Of a stretch of 55,677 nt of DNA, positions 33,530 through 42,564 are shown piece by piece. The stretch's first letter is position 1, and each line of letters begins with the position of its first letter. This DNA comes from an uncultured Chthoniobacterales bacterium (GTDB taxonomy: Bacteria; Verrucomicrobiota; Verrucomicrobiia; Chthoniobacterales; UBA10450), in the NCBI GenBank assembly GCA_902805675.1, contig CADCTA010000037.1, positions 1 through 55,677 on the forward strand. Reading direction: 5' to 3'. The position numbers were made by a program, and so were the translations under genes. The notes beneath the pieces are model-generated. The model did no database searches, was not told the DNA's origin, and worked only from the letters and a program-made list of their open reading frames with translations.

Positions 33530-36067
33530 ATGCAACCGCGCGACCTGCCCATCTATGAGCTCGAGCAGGAAATTGTTCGCTCGTTAGGCAATCGACCGCG
33601 GCTCATCCTCCAGGCGCCCACCGGATCGGGCAAATCAACGCAAGTTCCGCAGATCCTGCTCGATCACGGACTGCTCGGCGATCGTGAGGTGGTCATCCTG
33701 CAGCCGCGGCGGCTTGCCGCTCGGCTGCTGGCGTCGCGTGTCGCGCAGGAGCGGAATGGCCGCCTGGGCGAAGAAGTCGGCTACCAGATCCGCTTCGAGA
33801 ATGTTGTCTCGAAACGCACGCGCATTCGTTTCGTGACCGAGGGCATTTTGCTGCGGCAGCTCATTCAGGACCCCGAGCTGCGCGGCGTCGCCGCGATTCT
33901 GTTCGACGAATTTCACGAGCGGCATCTTTACGGCGACATCACACTGGCGCGGGCACTGCGCTTGCAGGAGTCAGCGCGTCCGGACCTCAAGATCGTCGTG
34001 ATGTCCGCGACGCTGGATACCGGCTCCCTCGACAAATTCCTCGCGCCCTCTGCACTGCTCACGTCGAGCGGTCGGCAACATCCAGTCGCCATCGAGTATC
34101 TGCAGAAGCCGGTCCGCTCAGATGATTACCCGATCTGGGATCTCGCGGCTGATGAGCTCGATCAACTCGCACGCACAACAGACGGCGACGTGCTCATCTT
34201 CATGCCGGGTAAGTACGAGATCATGCGCACGCTCTCAGCAGTGCGTGCCTCGCGCGTCAGCAGCCAATTTGTCGCGCTGCCGCTCTATGGCGAGCTGCCT
34301 CCGGCCGAGCAGGACGCTGCGCTCGCCCGTTACGACAAACGCAAAGCGATCATCGCCACCAACGTAGCGGAGACGTCGCTCACCATCGAAGGCGTACGCG
34401 TGGTGATCGATGGCGGCCTGGCGCGCCTTGCGCGGTTCGATCCGCGGCGCGGGATCAATACGCTGCTCGTCGAGAAAATCAGCCGGGCGTCAGCCGATCA
34501 ACGCGCCGGTCGGGCGGGTCGCACTGCGCCAGGCCGCTGCCTCAGGCTCTGGACGGAACGCGAGCATCTGGAGCGCGCTGCGCAGGAGTTGCCGGAGGTG
34601 AAGCGTCTCGACCTCTCCGAAGTCGTGCTGACGCTGAAAGCGAGCGGCATCGACGACGTCGCTGAATTCCGCTGGCTCGAACCTCCGGACCCGCGCGCAC
34701 TCGCCCGTGCCGAGCAGTTGCTCGCCGACCTCGGGGCTCTTTCCGGGCCGGTGAAGTCGATCACTGATCTCGGCCGGCGGATGCTCGCCTTCCCGGTTCA
34801 TCCGCGTTACGCGCGCATGCTGCTCGCGGCCGAGGAGCACAGGTGCGTGCGCGCGATCGCCTTGATCGCTGCCGTGACACAAGGCCGCGGCCTTCTCCGT
34901 CGCGCCGAAGGCAAGCAGGCGCGCGAAGATCGGGATGATTTGTTAGGCTCGGACGACGATTCCGATCTGTTCGTCCTGATCCGTGCCTTCCGCTTCGCGG
35001 AGAAGAACAACTTCGATCCGAAGCGTTGCGCGCATTTGTCCGTGAACGCCAGTGCCGCTCGCGAGGCGGCGCAGCTGTGGGAGCAGTTCGTAGCGATCGC
35101 GCGAGACGAGGGCCTGCACGTCGAGGCACAGGAGGCGGAACCCGGCGCAATCCAGCGATGCGTGCTCGCGGGTTTTCCAGACCAGGTGGCGGTGCGGATG
35201 GACCAGGGCACGCTGCGTTGCGCGCTCGTGCATGGCCGCCGTGGCGTGCTGGCGCGCGAGAGTGTGGTGCATCGCGCGCCGCTGCTCGTCGCATCGGAGA
35301 TTCGTGAGATCGAGAGCAGTGACAAAGAGCGGCAGGTACTGCTCACGCTCGCGACGCGCATCGAAGAACCCTGGCTGCGCGACCTGTTTCCGCAAGCATT
35401 CAGCGAGGCGGTTGAGGTGACGTTTGATGCCACCTCACGCCGCGTGGTGGCGCAGGCGAAGATTACCTTTCACGATCTCGTTCTGCGCAACGGCCCCGCG
35501 GATGTCCCGCCGGAGCGCGCGGCGGCGCTTCTCGCCGAGCAGGTGATCGCGGGCACCTGTCCGCTCAAGAACTGGGACAACGCGGTCGAGCAATGGATCG
35601 CGCGCGTGAACTGCGCATCGCGCTGGTTTCCCGAGCTGCAGATCCCGGCGATCGGACCGGACGACAAGCTTCTCCTGATCGAGCAGATCTGCGGCGGCGC
35701 GGTCAGCTACAAGGAAATCAAAGATCGGCAGGTGTGGCCGACGGTAAAGTCATGGCTGCCGCCGCACCAGCAGGCCGCGATCGAGCAGCTCGCGCCCGAG
35801 CGCATCGAGCTGCCGAACGGGCGCAAAGCGAAGATCGCCTACGATGTCTCCGGTTCGCCAAGCGTGGCGGCGCGGATCCAGGACCTTTACGGCGTGGAGC
35901 GAAACCTGACGCTGGGACGCGCGCGCGTGCCGCTCGTGATCCAGGTGCTGGCGCCGAATCATCGCCCGATCCAGATCACGAGCGACCTGGAAGGCTTCTG
36001 GCGCGACGCCTATCCGAAGATCAAGAAGGAGCTGCAGCGCAAGTACCCGAAGCACGAGTGGCGGTAA
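33530..36067 (+). CDS. hrpB: ATP-dependent helicase HrpB
   Basis: HrpB is a DEAH-box helicase of unsettled physiological role in bacteria. The 845-residue protein has Walker A QAPTGSGKSTQVPQILL, motif Ia PRRLAARLLASRV, DEFHER as the DEAH motif and MSATLD as motif III. The helicase C domain has NVAETSLTIEGVRVVIDGG and QRAGRAGRTAPGRCLRLW. The HrpB-specific C-terminal region (ending KKELQRKYPKHEWR) is complete. Length is normal (~810-850). ATG at 33530. Confidence 0.94.
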   Translation: MQPRDLPIYELEQEIVRSLGNRPRLILQAPTGSGKSTQVPQILLDHGLLGDREVVILQPRRLAARLLASRVAQERNGRLGEEVGYQIRFENVVSKRTRIRFVTEGILLRQLIQDPELRGVAAILFDEFHERHLYGDITLARALRLQESARPDLKIVVMSATLDTGSLDKFLAPSALLTSSGRQHPVAIEYLQKPVRSDDYPIWDLAADELDQLARTTDGDVLIFMPGKYEIMRTLSAVRASRVSSQFVALPLYGELPPAEQDAALARYDKRKAIIATNVAETSLTIEGVRVVIDGGLARLARFDPRRGINTLLVEKISRASADQRAGRAGRTAPGRCLRLWTEREHLERAAQELPEVKRLDLSEVVLTLKASGIDDVAEFRWLEPPDPRALARAEQLLADLGALSGPVKSITDLGRRMLAFPVHPRYARMLLAAEEHRCVRAIALIAAVTQGRGLLRRAEGKQAREDRDDLLGSDDDSDLFVLIRAFRFAEKNNFDPKRCAHLSVNASAAREAAQLWEQFVAIARDEGLHVEAQEAEPGAIQRCVLAGFPDQVAVRMDQGTLRCALVHGRRGVLARESVVHRAPLLVASEIREIESSDKERQVLLTLATRIEEPWLRDLFPQAFSEAVEVTFDATSRRVVAQAKITFHDLVLRNGPADVPPERAAALLAEQVIAGTCPLKNWDNAVEQWIARVNCASRWFPELQIPAIGPDDKLLLIEQICGGAVSYKEIKDRQVWPTVKSWLPPHQQAAIEQLAPERIELPNGRKAKIAYDVSGSPSVAARIQDLYGVERNLTLGRARVPLVIQVLAPNHRPIQITSDLEGFWRDAYPKIKKELQRKYPKHEWR

Positions 36068-36087
36068 AGCGCCCACGTCCCTACGCA

Positions 36088-36179
36088 GTCATCCCCGAGC
36101 GGAGTCGAGGGATCCCGTGGCTGATCGATCGTGTCGCCACGGGGTCTCTCCACTTCGCTGCGCTCCGGTCGAGATGACA
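36088..36179. repeat. Family 1 palindromic repeat
   Basis: GTCATCCCCGAGCGGAGTCG to GGATCCCGTGG on the left is mirrored by CCACGGGGTCTCTCC and GGTCGAGATGAC on the right. It fills the gap between hrpB and pilT. Confidence 0.85.
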
Positions 36180-36251
36180 GGCAGACCTCTGCTACACGGG
36201 TTTCGCGGCACGTTTCCGGCTCTGATTGGAGCTCGGTCGAATTCTCCTGCC

Positions 36252-37418
36252 GTGAACAAAGAACTAATCGATGCCCTTCTTGCCGCGATGCTCGAGAGCG
36301 CCGCAGGCATTTCCGACCTGCTTTTTGCTGTCGGCAAACCGCCGATCGTGGAGCAGCACGGCGGGCTGGAGGAGTTCCCGGTGGACCTGCCGCCGGATGG
36401 CACGCTGACCGAGACGCACATTGGCGACATCGCGGCCTGCCTGATGAACGGTCAAGAGCGGCTCGTAAGCGACCTCACGGTGAACGGCTCCTGCGACTGC
36501 AGCTACTCGGTCGAAGGCGTGGCGCGATTCCGCGTGAACATTTTCCGGCAAAACGGGCACACCGCGATCGTGATGCGGAAGCTGGCGACCAAGATCCCGA
36601 CGCTCGAAGCGCTCGGGTTGCCGGAGATCTTTGGCGAGATGGTGAGGGAGAAGAACGGCATCATCTTCGTGACCGGCTCCACCGGCAGCGGCAAAACAAC
36701 CACGCTGGCCGCGATGCTGAATGAGCTGAACCGCACCCAGCGGATTCACATTCTCACGCTCGAGGATCCGATCGAGTTCCTCCATCCGCACCAGCAGGCG
36801 CTCTTCAATCAACGGGAGCTGGGCAAGGATTTCTCCACTTTCGCAGCCGGTTTGCGGGCGGCGCTCCGACAAGCGCCGAAGGCCATCCTGGTAGGCGAAA
36901 TTCGCGACCGCGAGACGATGGAGATCGCGATGACGGCGGCGGAAACCGGTCACATTGTTTTCTCGACCCTGCACACGATCAACGCCGGCCAGACGATCAA
37001 CCGCATCCTCGGCATGTTTACCAAGGACGAGGAGCAGCAGCTTCGCCAGCGGCTCGCCGACACGCTGCGTTTCGTGGTGAGCCAGCGGCTCGTGAACAAG
37101 ATCGGCGGCGGCCGCCTGATGGTGAGCGAGATCATGGGGAGCAGCCTGCGCACGCGCGAGACGTTGCTCTACGGCGAACGCGAGAACAGCAGCTTCCAGG
37201 AAATCATCGAAGCCGGCTGCACGATGGGCTGGCACAGCTTCGATCAATCGCTTCTGAAGGCTTACAAGGAGGACGTGATCACCGACGAGACGGCGCTGAT
37301 TTTCTGCCAGCACAAGAACAAGATGCGGCGCGATATCGACATGCTGAAGAAGCTGCGCGATCAGCTGCACGACGAGCCGTCAGGTCTCACCCTGGAGATG
37401 TCACCGGGGCACAAGTAA
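36252..37418 (+). CDS. PilT/PilU-type twitching motility ATPase
   Basis: This hexameric ATPase should power type IV pilus retraction. The 388-residue protein has the N-terminal PAS-like domain (GISDLLFAVGKPPIVEQHG). The catalytic domain has Walker A VTGSTGSGKTTTLAAMLN, the Asp box HILTLEDPIEFLH, Walker B ALRQAPKAILVGEIRDRETM and the His box AAETGHIVFSTLHT. The C terminus is longer than PilT and lacks a clear AIRNLI motif, more like PilU. I chose GTG at 36252 (NKELIDALLAAML); the open frame extends upstream to 36117 but that part is read from the palindromic repeat. No other pilus gene is in the window. Confidence 0.88.
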   Translation: MNKELIDALLAAMLESAAGISDLLFAVGKPPIVEQHGGLEEFPVDLPPDGTLTETHIGDIAACLMNGQERLVSDLTVNGSCDCSYSVEGVARFRVNIFRQNGHTAIVMRKLATKIPTLEALGLPEIFGEMVREKNGIIFVTGSTGSGKTTTLAAMLNELNRTQRIHILTLEDPIEFLHPHQQALFNQRELGKDFSTFAAGLRAALRQAPKAILVGEIRDRETMEIAMTAAETGHIVFSTLHTINAGQTINRILGMFTKDEEQQLRQRLADTLRFVVSQRLVNKIGGGRLMVSEIMGSSLRTRETLLYGERENSSFQEIIEAGCTMGWHSFDQSLLKAYKEDVITDETALIFCQHKNKMRRDIDMLKKLRDQLHDEPSGLTLEMSPGHK

Positions 37419-37446
37419 CCAGTTTTCTCAGCGAACCAGGAACCAA

Positions 37447-38118
37447 ATGGACGACCCACGAAGCACCGCACCGGCGGAACGACCAGGCGCGAATACGCCG
37501 CCGTCAGATCACGACTCGAGCGAACAATGCAAGTTCCGCGAGGACTTGAACCACAAGCTGCGGACGCCGCTCAACGCGATCATCGGCTTCGCGGAGCTGC
37601 TTGCTTTGCAGCCGGGCAGCACGCGGAAAGATGGCGACGTGCAGCAGATTCTGAAAGCGGCGCGTGAGCTCCTCGGCGTGATCGAGCGGGAACTGGGCGA
37701 ACCCCGTGGCGACGAAGGCACGAGCACGGCGACCTCAGCGCCCGCCTGTGATGTGCTTTACGTGGAAGACGACGTGGTCAATTTCACCCTCGTCGAGCGG
37801 ATCCTGGAGTATCGGCCGGCGCTAAACCTCTTGCACGCTCCGCGAGGGCACCTCGGCATCAAGATGGCGGAAGCCTACCGTCCCAAGCTGATCCTGCTCG
37901 ATCTGAACCTGCCGGACATGCATGGCTCACAGGTCCTGCAGCGTCTCCAGGCGGACCCGGCCACTGCGGAGATCCCCGTGGTGGTGCTAAGCGCCGATGC
38001 CACGCCGAGCCAGATCGAGCGATTGCTGACCACTGGCGCGAAGAACTACCTGACGAAGCCATTCGATCTCGAGCCTTTCCTCGCGGTGGTGGATGAATTC
38101 ACCGTGACCGACAAGTAG
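37447..38118 (+). CDS. DHp (HisKA-like) plus receiver domain protein without kinase core
   Basis: The 223-residue protein joins a HisKA-like dimerisation helix (DLNHKLRTPLNAIIGFAELL, His36 in the H-box) directly to a receiver domain. No HATPase domain lies between or after. The receiver keeps all key residues: acidic pair Asp108/Asp109 in LYVEDD, phospho-acceptor Asp152 in LLDLNLPDMHG, Ser182 and Lys204 in YLTKPFD. A Ser/Thr/Gly linker separates the two. It may be a phosphorelay intermediate or dimerising receiver. It follows pilT by 28 bp on the same strand, so a role in pilus or motility control is plausible but inferred. Confidence 0.75.
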   Translation: MDDPRSTAPAERPGANTPPSDHDSSEQCKFREDLNHKLRTPLNAIIGFAELLALQPGSTRKDGDVQQILKAARELLGVIERELGEPRGDEGTSTATSAPACDVLYVEDDVVNFTLVERILEYRPALNLLHAPRGHLGIKMAEAYRPKLILLDLNLPDMHGSQVLQRLQADPATAEIPVVVLSADATPSQIERLLTTGAKNYLTKPFDLEPFLAVVDEFTVTDK

Positions 38119-38145
38119 GCCCGCTTTCTGCAAACGCGCGCGCGC

Positions 38146-40302
38146 TCAGAACGACGCTCGCACTCCGAGCAATGCACCGCGGCCGGCTAGCGGCGCGATG
38201 TCCTTCAGGAACGAGGTGTGCAGCCGCGCCTCCTCATTCGTTAGGTTGGTCCCTTTCACGTAGACCTCGAACTCGGCCGAGCGCACCGGCAGCCGGTAGC
38301 TCATGCTCGCGTTGAGCAGGAAATATCCGTCAGTCGGCAGCTCGAACTCGGCGGTGCGGTTTTGCTCGTGCGCGTATTGCCCTTCGAGACGCGCATGAAA
38401 CTGATCGTGCCAGCCATAGACGAGAGCCGCGCTGGAGCGGAACGGCGTGATGCGCGGCAGCGAGCGATCGGTCCCGGTGTTTTGCGCGTAGACGTAGTCG
38501 GCCTTCAGTTCGGCGTGCAGCCGATGCGCTGTGTGCGCCGCGTCGCTGGCCATGCCTTTCGCTGCTTCGGCGGCGGGAGGCGCCGGCTCGCTCAGCGGAT
38601 GCTCCAGGATGTGCACCAGTGCTTCAAACTCGCCGCCTACAAAATGCGCGTCGGTGGCCCGATAGGCAAAAATCGGCAGACCCTCCTCGCCGCCTTCGCC
38701 TTCCGAGAGCTCGCCCGTCGGCTCCGCGGTGATGAAATCCGCAAAGCGATTGTAGAACAGCGTGACCGCGCCAGTCACGCGGCCGGCTGTTTTCCGGAAC
38801 GCGAGGTCGAAGGCGAGCGAGTGCTCTTTGCCCAGCTCCGGATCGCCGAGCTCGAATGAATTCGTCGCGATATGCGGGCCGTTCGCGAACAGCTCCACGT
38901 ACGTCGGCGGCCGCTGCGTGTACGCGGCCGAGAACGCGATCACGTACGGCTCCACCGGCGTGTAGACGATGCCCGCCGATGCGCTAAAGGCGTCGAAGTC
39001 GCGCGACAGCTGCGGACCGAACATCGGATTTTCGCGCCGCTCGTTGGCCTGGTGATCGTAGCGTCCGCCAAATTGCAGCCGCACCGGATTCAGCGCGATC
39101 TCTTCAAACAGGAATACCGCATGCGTGGCTGTTTCCACCGTGGGCAGGAATGCCTCTTCACCCAGCGCGGAGAAATCGGTGCTCTGCGTCTGGTAGCCGA
39201 TGCCACCCTCCAGGATGCCGAGCTTTTCGTGCAGCACCTCGAGCCGACCGTCGTATCCCTCCACGTCGAAGACGGTGCCAACTTCAGCACCTTCGAACTC
39301 GGTGTGAGTGTAGTCCGAGAGGCTCCACTTGTAGTTGATCGCCTTGATTGGCGTGAACGGCTTATTGAATGCGCCGCGCACATCCCAGCGCTGTTGTTCC
39401 AGATCGATCGTCACGTCGGGCTCCGCGACAGTGCCGTAGTTTGAGTCGAAGACGGAGTACGCCGCGCCGACGTAGCCGCCCTCCCACACATATGACGCGC
39501 CAGCGGCTCCGCCCTGGCTCTCGCCTGCGCTGTTCGGCAAGGTGCCACGCGCCTCGCGCTCGCCAGGCTCGAGCGGTTGGAGGCGGCGCAGGCGTTCCGA
39601 ACGCGCAAAGCCTGGGATCTCGACGTCTTCCGTCGCACGCTTGAAGCCGTCGAGGTGAACGACTACGCGCCCGAGTTGGAACTCGACCAGACCGGCACCT
39701 GAGCGTTGCTCTTCCGCGCTGCTGAAGCGTGCGTCCGCTTTGCCCATCACCGGCCGTTGCAGCGGCTCGGTCGGGATGCGGTTATCGATCAGGTTCACCA
39801 CACCGCCGACCGTGTTCGGTCCATAGAGCAAGGTCGCGGGCCCGCGTACCACGTCGATCGTTTTGATCGTGAGCGGCTCGGCGCTGACGGCGTGGTCCGG
39901 GCTGACGTTCGAGGCGTCAATGGTCGTGACGCCGTTTTGCAGCACGCGGATGCGATCTTCGCCCAGCCCGCGGATGACGGGACGGCTGGCCCCCGGACCG
40001 AAGTAGGTGGAGCTGATGCCGGGTTCGCGGTTGAGCGTTTCGCCGATGGTCGGCTCGAGCCGCAGCTCGAGCTCTTCGCCCGTGAGGACGGTGACGGATT
40101 GCGTTTGCTCGAACAGGTCGCCGCCGAGCGGCGTCGTGCTGACGATGATGCGTTCGTGCGTCGCTTCCTCGGGCGCGGGAGTGGTGGAAGGACGGACGGC
40201 GTCTTGTGCGAGGCCGGTGGCTGCACTGGCAATCAGCGCGAGCGGAAACAGGATGGATGGTTTGATATCGATTCTCCTAAAGATGGAATTCTTCGCGTGC
40301 AT
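38146..40302 (-). CDS. TonB-dependent outer-membrane receptor
   Basis: The 718-residue protein has an export signal (KPSILFPLALIASAATGLAQ), a TonB-box-like stretch (ERIIVSTTP) and a plug domain with GETLNREPGISS, RPVIRGLGEDRIRVL and VRGPATLLYGPNTVGGVVN. A 22-strand barrel follows and ends in RGALLGVRASF with a C-terminal Phe. A periplasmic or loop segment rich in Ala/His (AAHTAHRLHAELKA) is visible near residue 590. The plug and loop style resembles zinc receptors of the ZnuD type, but the substrate is inferred only. A His-rich small exported protein lies 119 bp upstream on the same strand. Confidence 0.88.
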   Translation of the reverse strand: MHAKNSIFRRIDIKPSILFPLALIASAATGLAQDAVRPSTTPAPEEATHERIIVSTTPLGGDLFEQTQSVTVLTGEELELRLEPTIGETLNREPGISSTYFGPGASRPVIRGLGEDRIRVLQNGVTTIDASNVSPDHAVSAEPLTIKTIDVVRGPATLLYGPNTVGGVVNLIDNRIPTEPLQRPVMGKADARFSSAEEQRSGAGLVEFQLGRVVVHLDGFKRATEDVEIPGFARSERLRRLQPLEPGEREARGTLPNSAGESQGGAAGASYVWEGGYVGAAYSVFDSNYGTVAEPDVTIDLEQQRWDVRGAFNKPFTPIKAINYKWSLSDYTHTEFEGAEVGTVFDVEGYDGRLEVLHEKLGILEGGIGYQTQSTDFSALGEEAFLPTVETATHAVFLFEEIALNPVRLQFGGRYDHQANERRENPMFGPQLSRDFDAFSASAGIVYTPVEPYVIAFSAAYTQRPPTYVELFANGPHIATNSFELGDPELGKEHSLAFDLAFRKTAGRVTGAVTLFYNRFADFITAEPTGELSEGEGGEEGLPIFAYRATDAHFVGGEFEALVHILEHPLSEPAPPAAEAAKGMASDAAHTAHRLHAELKADYVYAQNTGTDRSLPRITPFRSSAALVYGWHDQFHARLEGQYAHEQNRTAEFELPTDGYFLLNASMSYRLPVRSAEFEVYVKGTNLTNEEARLHTSFLKDIAPLAGRGALLGVRASF

Positions 40303-40421
40303 AGGCGCGACGGTTCACGAACAGGCGAAAGCCGCCGCTGGATCAGCGGGCGAACGCGCCACTGCGCGAAGACTCAGCGTCCCGGCGAAACCGGAGCAGG
40401 AGAGGCAGCGAAGCTGCGCGC

Positions 40422-40718
40422 TTAGGAGAGAGCCGGCGGTGCGTGCTCGAAGACACGCGCGCGCTGGAAGAGCGCCGGCAGCCAGACGGGCTGCAGGGCC
40501 GGAACAGTAGAGAAGAGCGAGACGGCTCGCGGAACTGCGACGGCGAGCGGCGCGTCATCGGATTCGATCCCTGTCTCGACGACCGTGAGCGCGCACTCGT
40601 GCTGCGGATGCCCGGCATCCGAGTGCAGATGCTCGTGGAGTGCGGGCGCCGCACTCAGCAAAAAGGCGAACAGGAACGAGCTGAGCGCTGCAAGGGCGAC
40701 GGCAGCGCGGCGGTTCAC
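40422..40718 (-). CDS. Small His-rich exported protein upstream of TonB receptor
   Basis: The 98-residue protein starts at GTG 40718 with a signal or anchor helix (VALAALSSFLFAFLLSAAPA) and then HEHLHSDAGHPQHECA, a cluster of five His and a Cys suited to metal binding. The rest is Pro/Ala/Val-rich with no motif. It resembles short DUF2946-like proteins found next to metal uptake genes. Together with the receptor downstream it suggests a metal (zinc or copper) acquisition pair; that is inference. The ribosome binding site is weak. Confidence 0.55.
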   Translation of the reverse strand: MNRRAAVALAALSSFLFAFLLSAAPALHEHLHSDAGHPQHECALTVVETGIESDDAPLAVAVPRAVSLFSTVPALQPVWLPALFQRARVFEHAPPALS

Positions 40719-40796
40719 AAGGTCGACTTTGTTTCAGTTATGGAAGAAGCGCAAACACGCCGGCAATCGGCGCCCGACACCCGCGCCGCCCTAACT

Positions 40797-40898
40797 GTCA
40801 TTCCGACCGAAGTGGAGGAACCTCTAACTTCCTCCGGTACTCAGGGCGCCAGGAGCAGAAGGAACCTAGAGATTCCTCCACTAAGGTCGGAATGACAG
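40797..40898. repeat. Family 1 palindromic repeat
   Basis: GTCATTCCGACCGAAGTGG at the left is mirrored by CCACTAAGGTCGGAATGAC at the right, with GAGGAACCTCTAACTTCCTC and GGAACCTAGAGATTCCTC inside. It lies between queE and the His-rich protein gene. Confidence 0.85.
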
Positions 40899-40939
40899 GA
40901 CCGTCGGTCGACTGCGGGAGAATCGGAGGTCAGTGAGCG

Positions 40940-41551
40940 TCACGCCACATTCCAATAATGGTGATCCTGCCGTGAGAGCGCCCAGTTCGGGTTCGTCTTC
41001 ACAAATTCGAGACAGGTGCGCAAGCTCGCCGGATCTTCCTGTTTGCCGATCGAGAGCGGCTGCACGTAGCGATACATGAAGTCCGTCTGGTCGTCCGGAT
41101 GCGCGGAGCGGAAATCCTCGATCGAGAAGCCGTTCAAGCTCGGCACGATTTTGACTTCGTTGCCGTAGGTCTGGACCCACTTCGACGGGTCGTGCGGCGA
41201 GATGGAGAGCCAGTCGACCGGCGGGATCATGCGCCGATGTCCACTCGACGCGACGGCGATGGAGAAACGCCGACGACGCAGCGCGCCGATCAGCGCGATC
41301 AGGTTGTGATCCGTCGGCTCGCCGCCGGTCACCCAAACCCATCGGTCGCGCGCGTTCTTCGGCGTAATGTCATCGGCGCGCGCCGCGATCTCGTCGGCGG
41401 TGGCGATTTCCTGCTTCCGGTAATCCGTGTCGCAATGCGCGCAGCCGACCGAGCAGCCCGCCAGGCGCACGAAGCACATCTGGAAGCCACGGAGATGCCC
41501 TTCGCCCTGGATGGTCCAGAAGATCGGGTTAGGCGCGAGCGGGTATTTCAT
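40940..41551 (-). CDS. queE: 7-carboxy-7-deazaguanine synthase
   Basis: QueE is the radical-SAM enzyme that makes the deazaguanine core of queuosine. The 203-residue protein shows the family opening PIFWTIQGEGHLRGFQMCFV and the CxxxCxxC cluster motif in AGCSVGCAHCDTDY. WVTGGEPTDHNL is the SAM-binding GGE motif. The C-terminal part (YRYVQPLSIGK) resembles the longer type of QueE. No queC, queD or queF is adjacent. ATG at 41551. Confidence 0.9.
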   Translation of the reverse strand: MKYPLAPNPIFWTIQGEGHLRGFQMCFVRLAGCSVGCAHCDTDYRKQEIATADEIAARADDITPKNARDRWVWVTGGEPTDHNLIALIGALRRRRFSIAVASSGHRRMIPPVDWLSISPHDPSKWVQTYGNEVKIVPSLNGFSIEDFRSAHPDDQTDFMYRYVQPLSIGKQEDPASLRTCLEFVKTNPNWALSRQDHHYWNVA

Positions 41552-41553
41552 TC

Positions 41554-41640
41554 AACTCTTAATCTTAATCTTAATCTTAATCATAATCCCGCCCGATCCG
41601 ACCCCGAAGATTAAGAGTAGGATTAGGATTACGAGTAGGA
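41554..41640. repeat. Hexamer-rich inverted repeat (TTAATC/GATTAA)
   Basis: CTTAATC units repeat about four times on the left, and GATTAAGAGTAGGATTAGG with GATTACGAGTAGGAGT forms an imperfect complementary right half. It fills the gap between the beta-barrel gene stop and the queE start and may be a low-complexity terminator or dispersed repeat. Confidence 0.75.
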
Positions 41641-41644
41641 GTCG

Positions 41645-42517
41645 TCACCGCGCCTTCGCGCGATGGAAGAAGTGCTCGAACGACGCGTAGATGAAGACGC
41701 CGAAATCGGGCGCTGCTGAGGTGACACCGATCGGCGCGGCGAGACCGATGACGGTCTGCGCGTCACCGGGATGATTAAAGGCGTAGCGGAAACCGGGTGA
41801 GATGACGACAGACGCTTCGCGATCAGCGTGGCCGAAATCGTCCACTTCCTCATCCCACTCGGCCAGCGCCTCGAGCATGAGGTTGAAGTTTGGAGTCACG
41901 GCGTAGATGGCGCTCGCGCCGAGGTGGTAATTGACAAGATCGTGGCCGTTCACGTCCGGCAGCAGCGTCGCTCCGGCGTTGCCGTGCAGCGTCACGCGAT
42001 CGCTCACTATTTTGCTGACTGGCAGGTTGAGCTGATACCCGAGCGTGTCATTGCCGAGCCCGTCCTCTTCGTCGCCGGTCGGCAGGATCAAACTAACCCG
42101 CGGCGCGAACGCCGGCAGCGTTTCGGATTCCATCAAGACCTGCAGTCGATAGTTCAGGCTGATGTCCTCGATGCCGTTCGTCGAGCGGCCGCCTTCGTCG
42201 AGAAAGGTGTAGGGCAGCGTGTAGGAAAGCTGGTGCGTCTGCGAGAAGAGCGGCCACTCCTGCGTGAAGACGAACGACCACGCGTTGTCGTCCGGCCCCG
42301 CCTGACGCTGGCGCGTATGGACGATGTTCAGGATGTGCTGCACCACGCCGGGCCCCTGGTTGTAGGCCTCTTCAATCAGGAACGAGTTGTCCTGCACGGC
42401 CTCGGCCGGTCTTTCCGATGACGCCTTCTCGAGCGCAGAGAGCGAATCGCGCCCTGCCATAGCCGGAATCGTCGCACTGAACAACACGAGCGACAGCAGT
42501 GTCTTAGTAAGAGTCAC
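41645..42517 (-). CDS. Putative outer-membrane beta-barrel protein (MetA-like transporter family)
   Basis: The 290-residue protein has a signal peptide (TLLSLVLFSATIPAMA, then GRD). The mature chain of alternating beta strands has signatures like those of the phenol-degradation MetA barrel group: NQGPGVVQHILNIVHTRQ, FVFTQEWPLFSQTHQLSYTL, VSLILPTGDEEDG. It ends FIYASFEHFFHRAKAR. I chose GTG at 42517; the open frame continues to 42724 but that part is Arg-rich and unlike a protein start. The ligand is unknown. It is divergent from the esterase-like gene with a 47-bp gap. Confidence 0.55.
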   Translation of the reverse strand: MTLTKTLLSLVLFSATIPAMAGRDSLSALEKASSERPAEAVQDNSFLIEEAYNQGPGVVQHILNIVHTRQRQAGPDDNAWSFVFTQEWPLFSQTHQLSYTLPYTFLDEGGRSTNGIEDISLNYRLQVLMESETLPAFAPRVSLILPTGDEEDGLGNDTLGYQLNLPVSKIVSDRVTLHGNAGATLLPDVNGHDLVNYHLGASAIYAVTPNFNLMLEALAEWDEEVDDFGHADREASVVISPGFRYAFNHPGDAQTVIGLAAPIGVTSAAPDFGVFIYASFEHFFHRAKAR

Positions 42518-42564
42518 GGCGCGGATGCTAACGGAGACATCCGCGGGCGCGAGGGTTAATCGGC

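Noticed and set aside
36117-36251. N-terminal extension of pilT from 36117
   Set aside because: These 45 codons are mostly the right half of a palindromic repeat; the family N terminus starts near 36252.
36264-37370. 368-codon frame opposite pilT
   Set aside because: Antisense to clear Walker A and B motifs; no conserved pattern.
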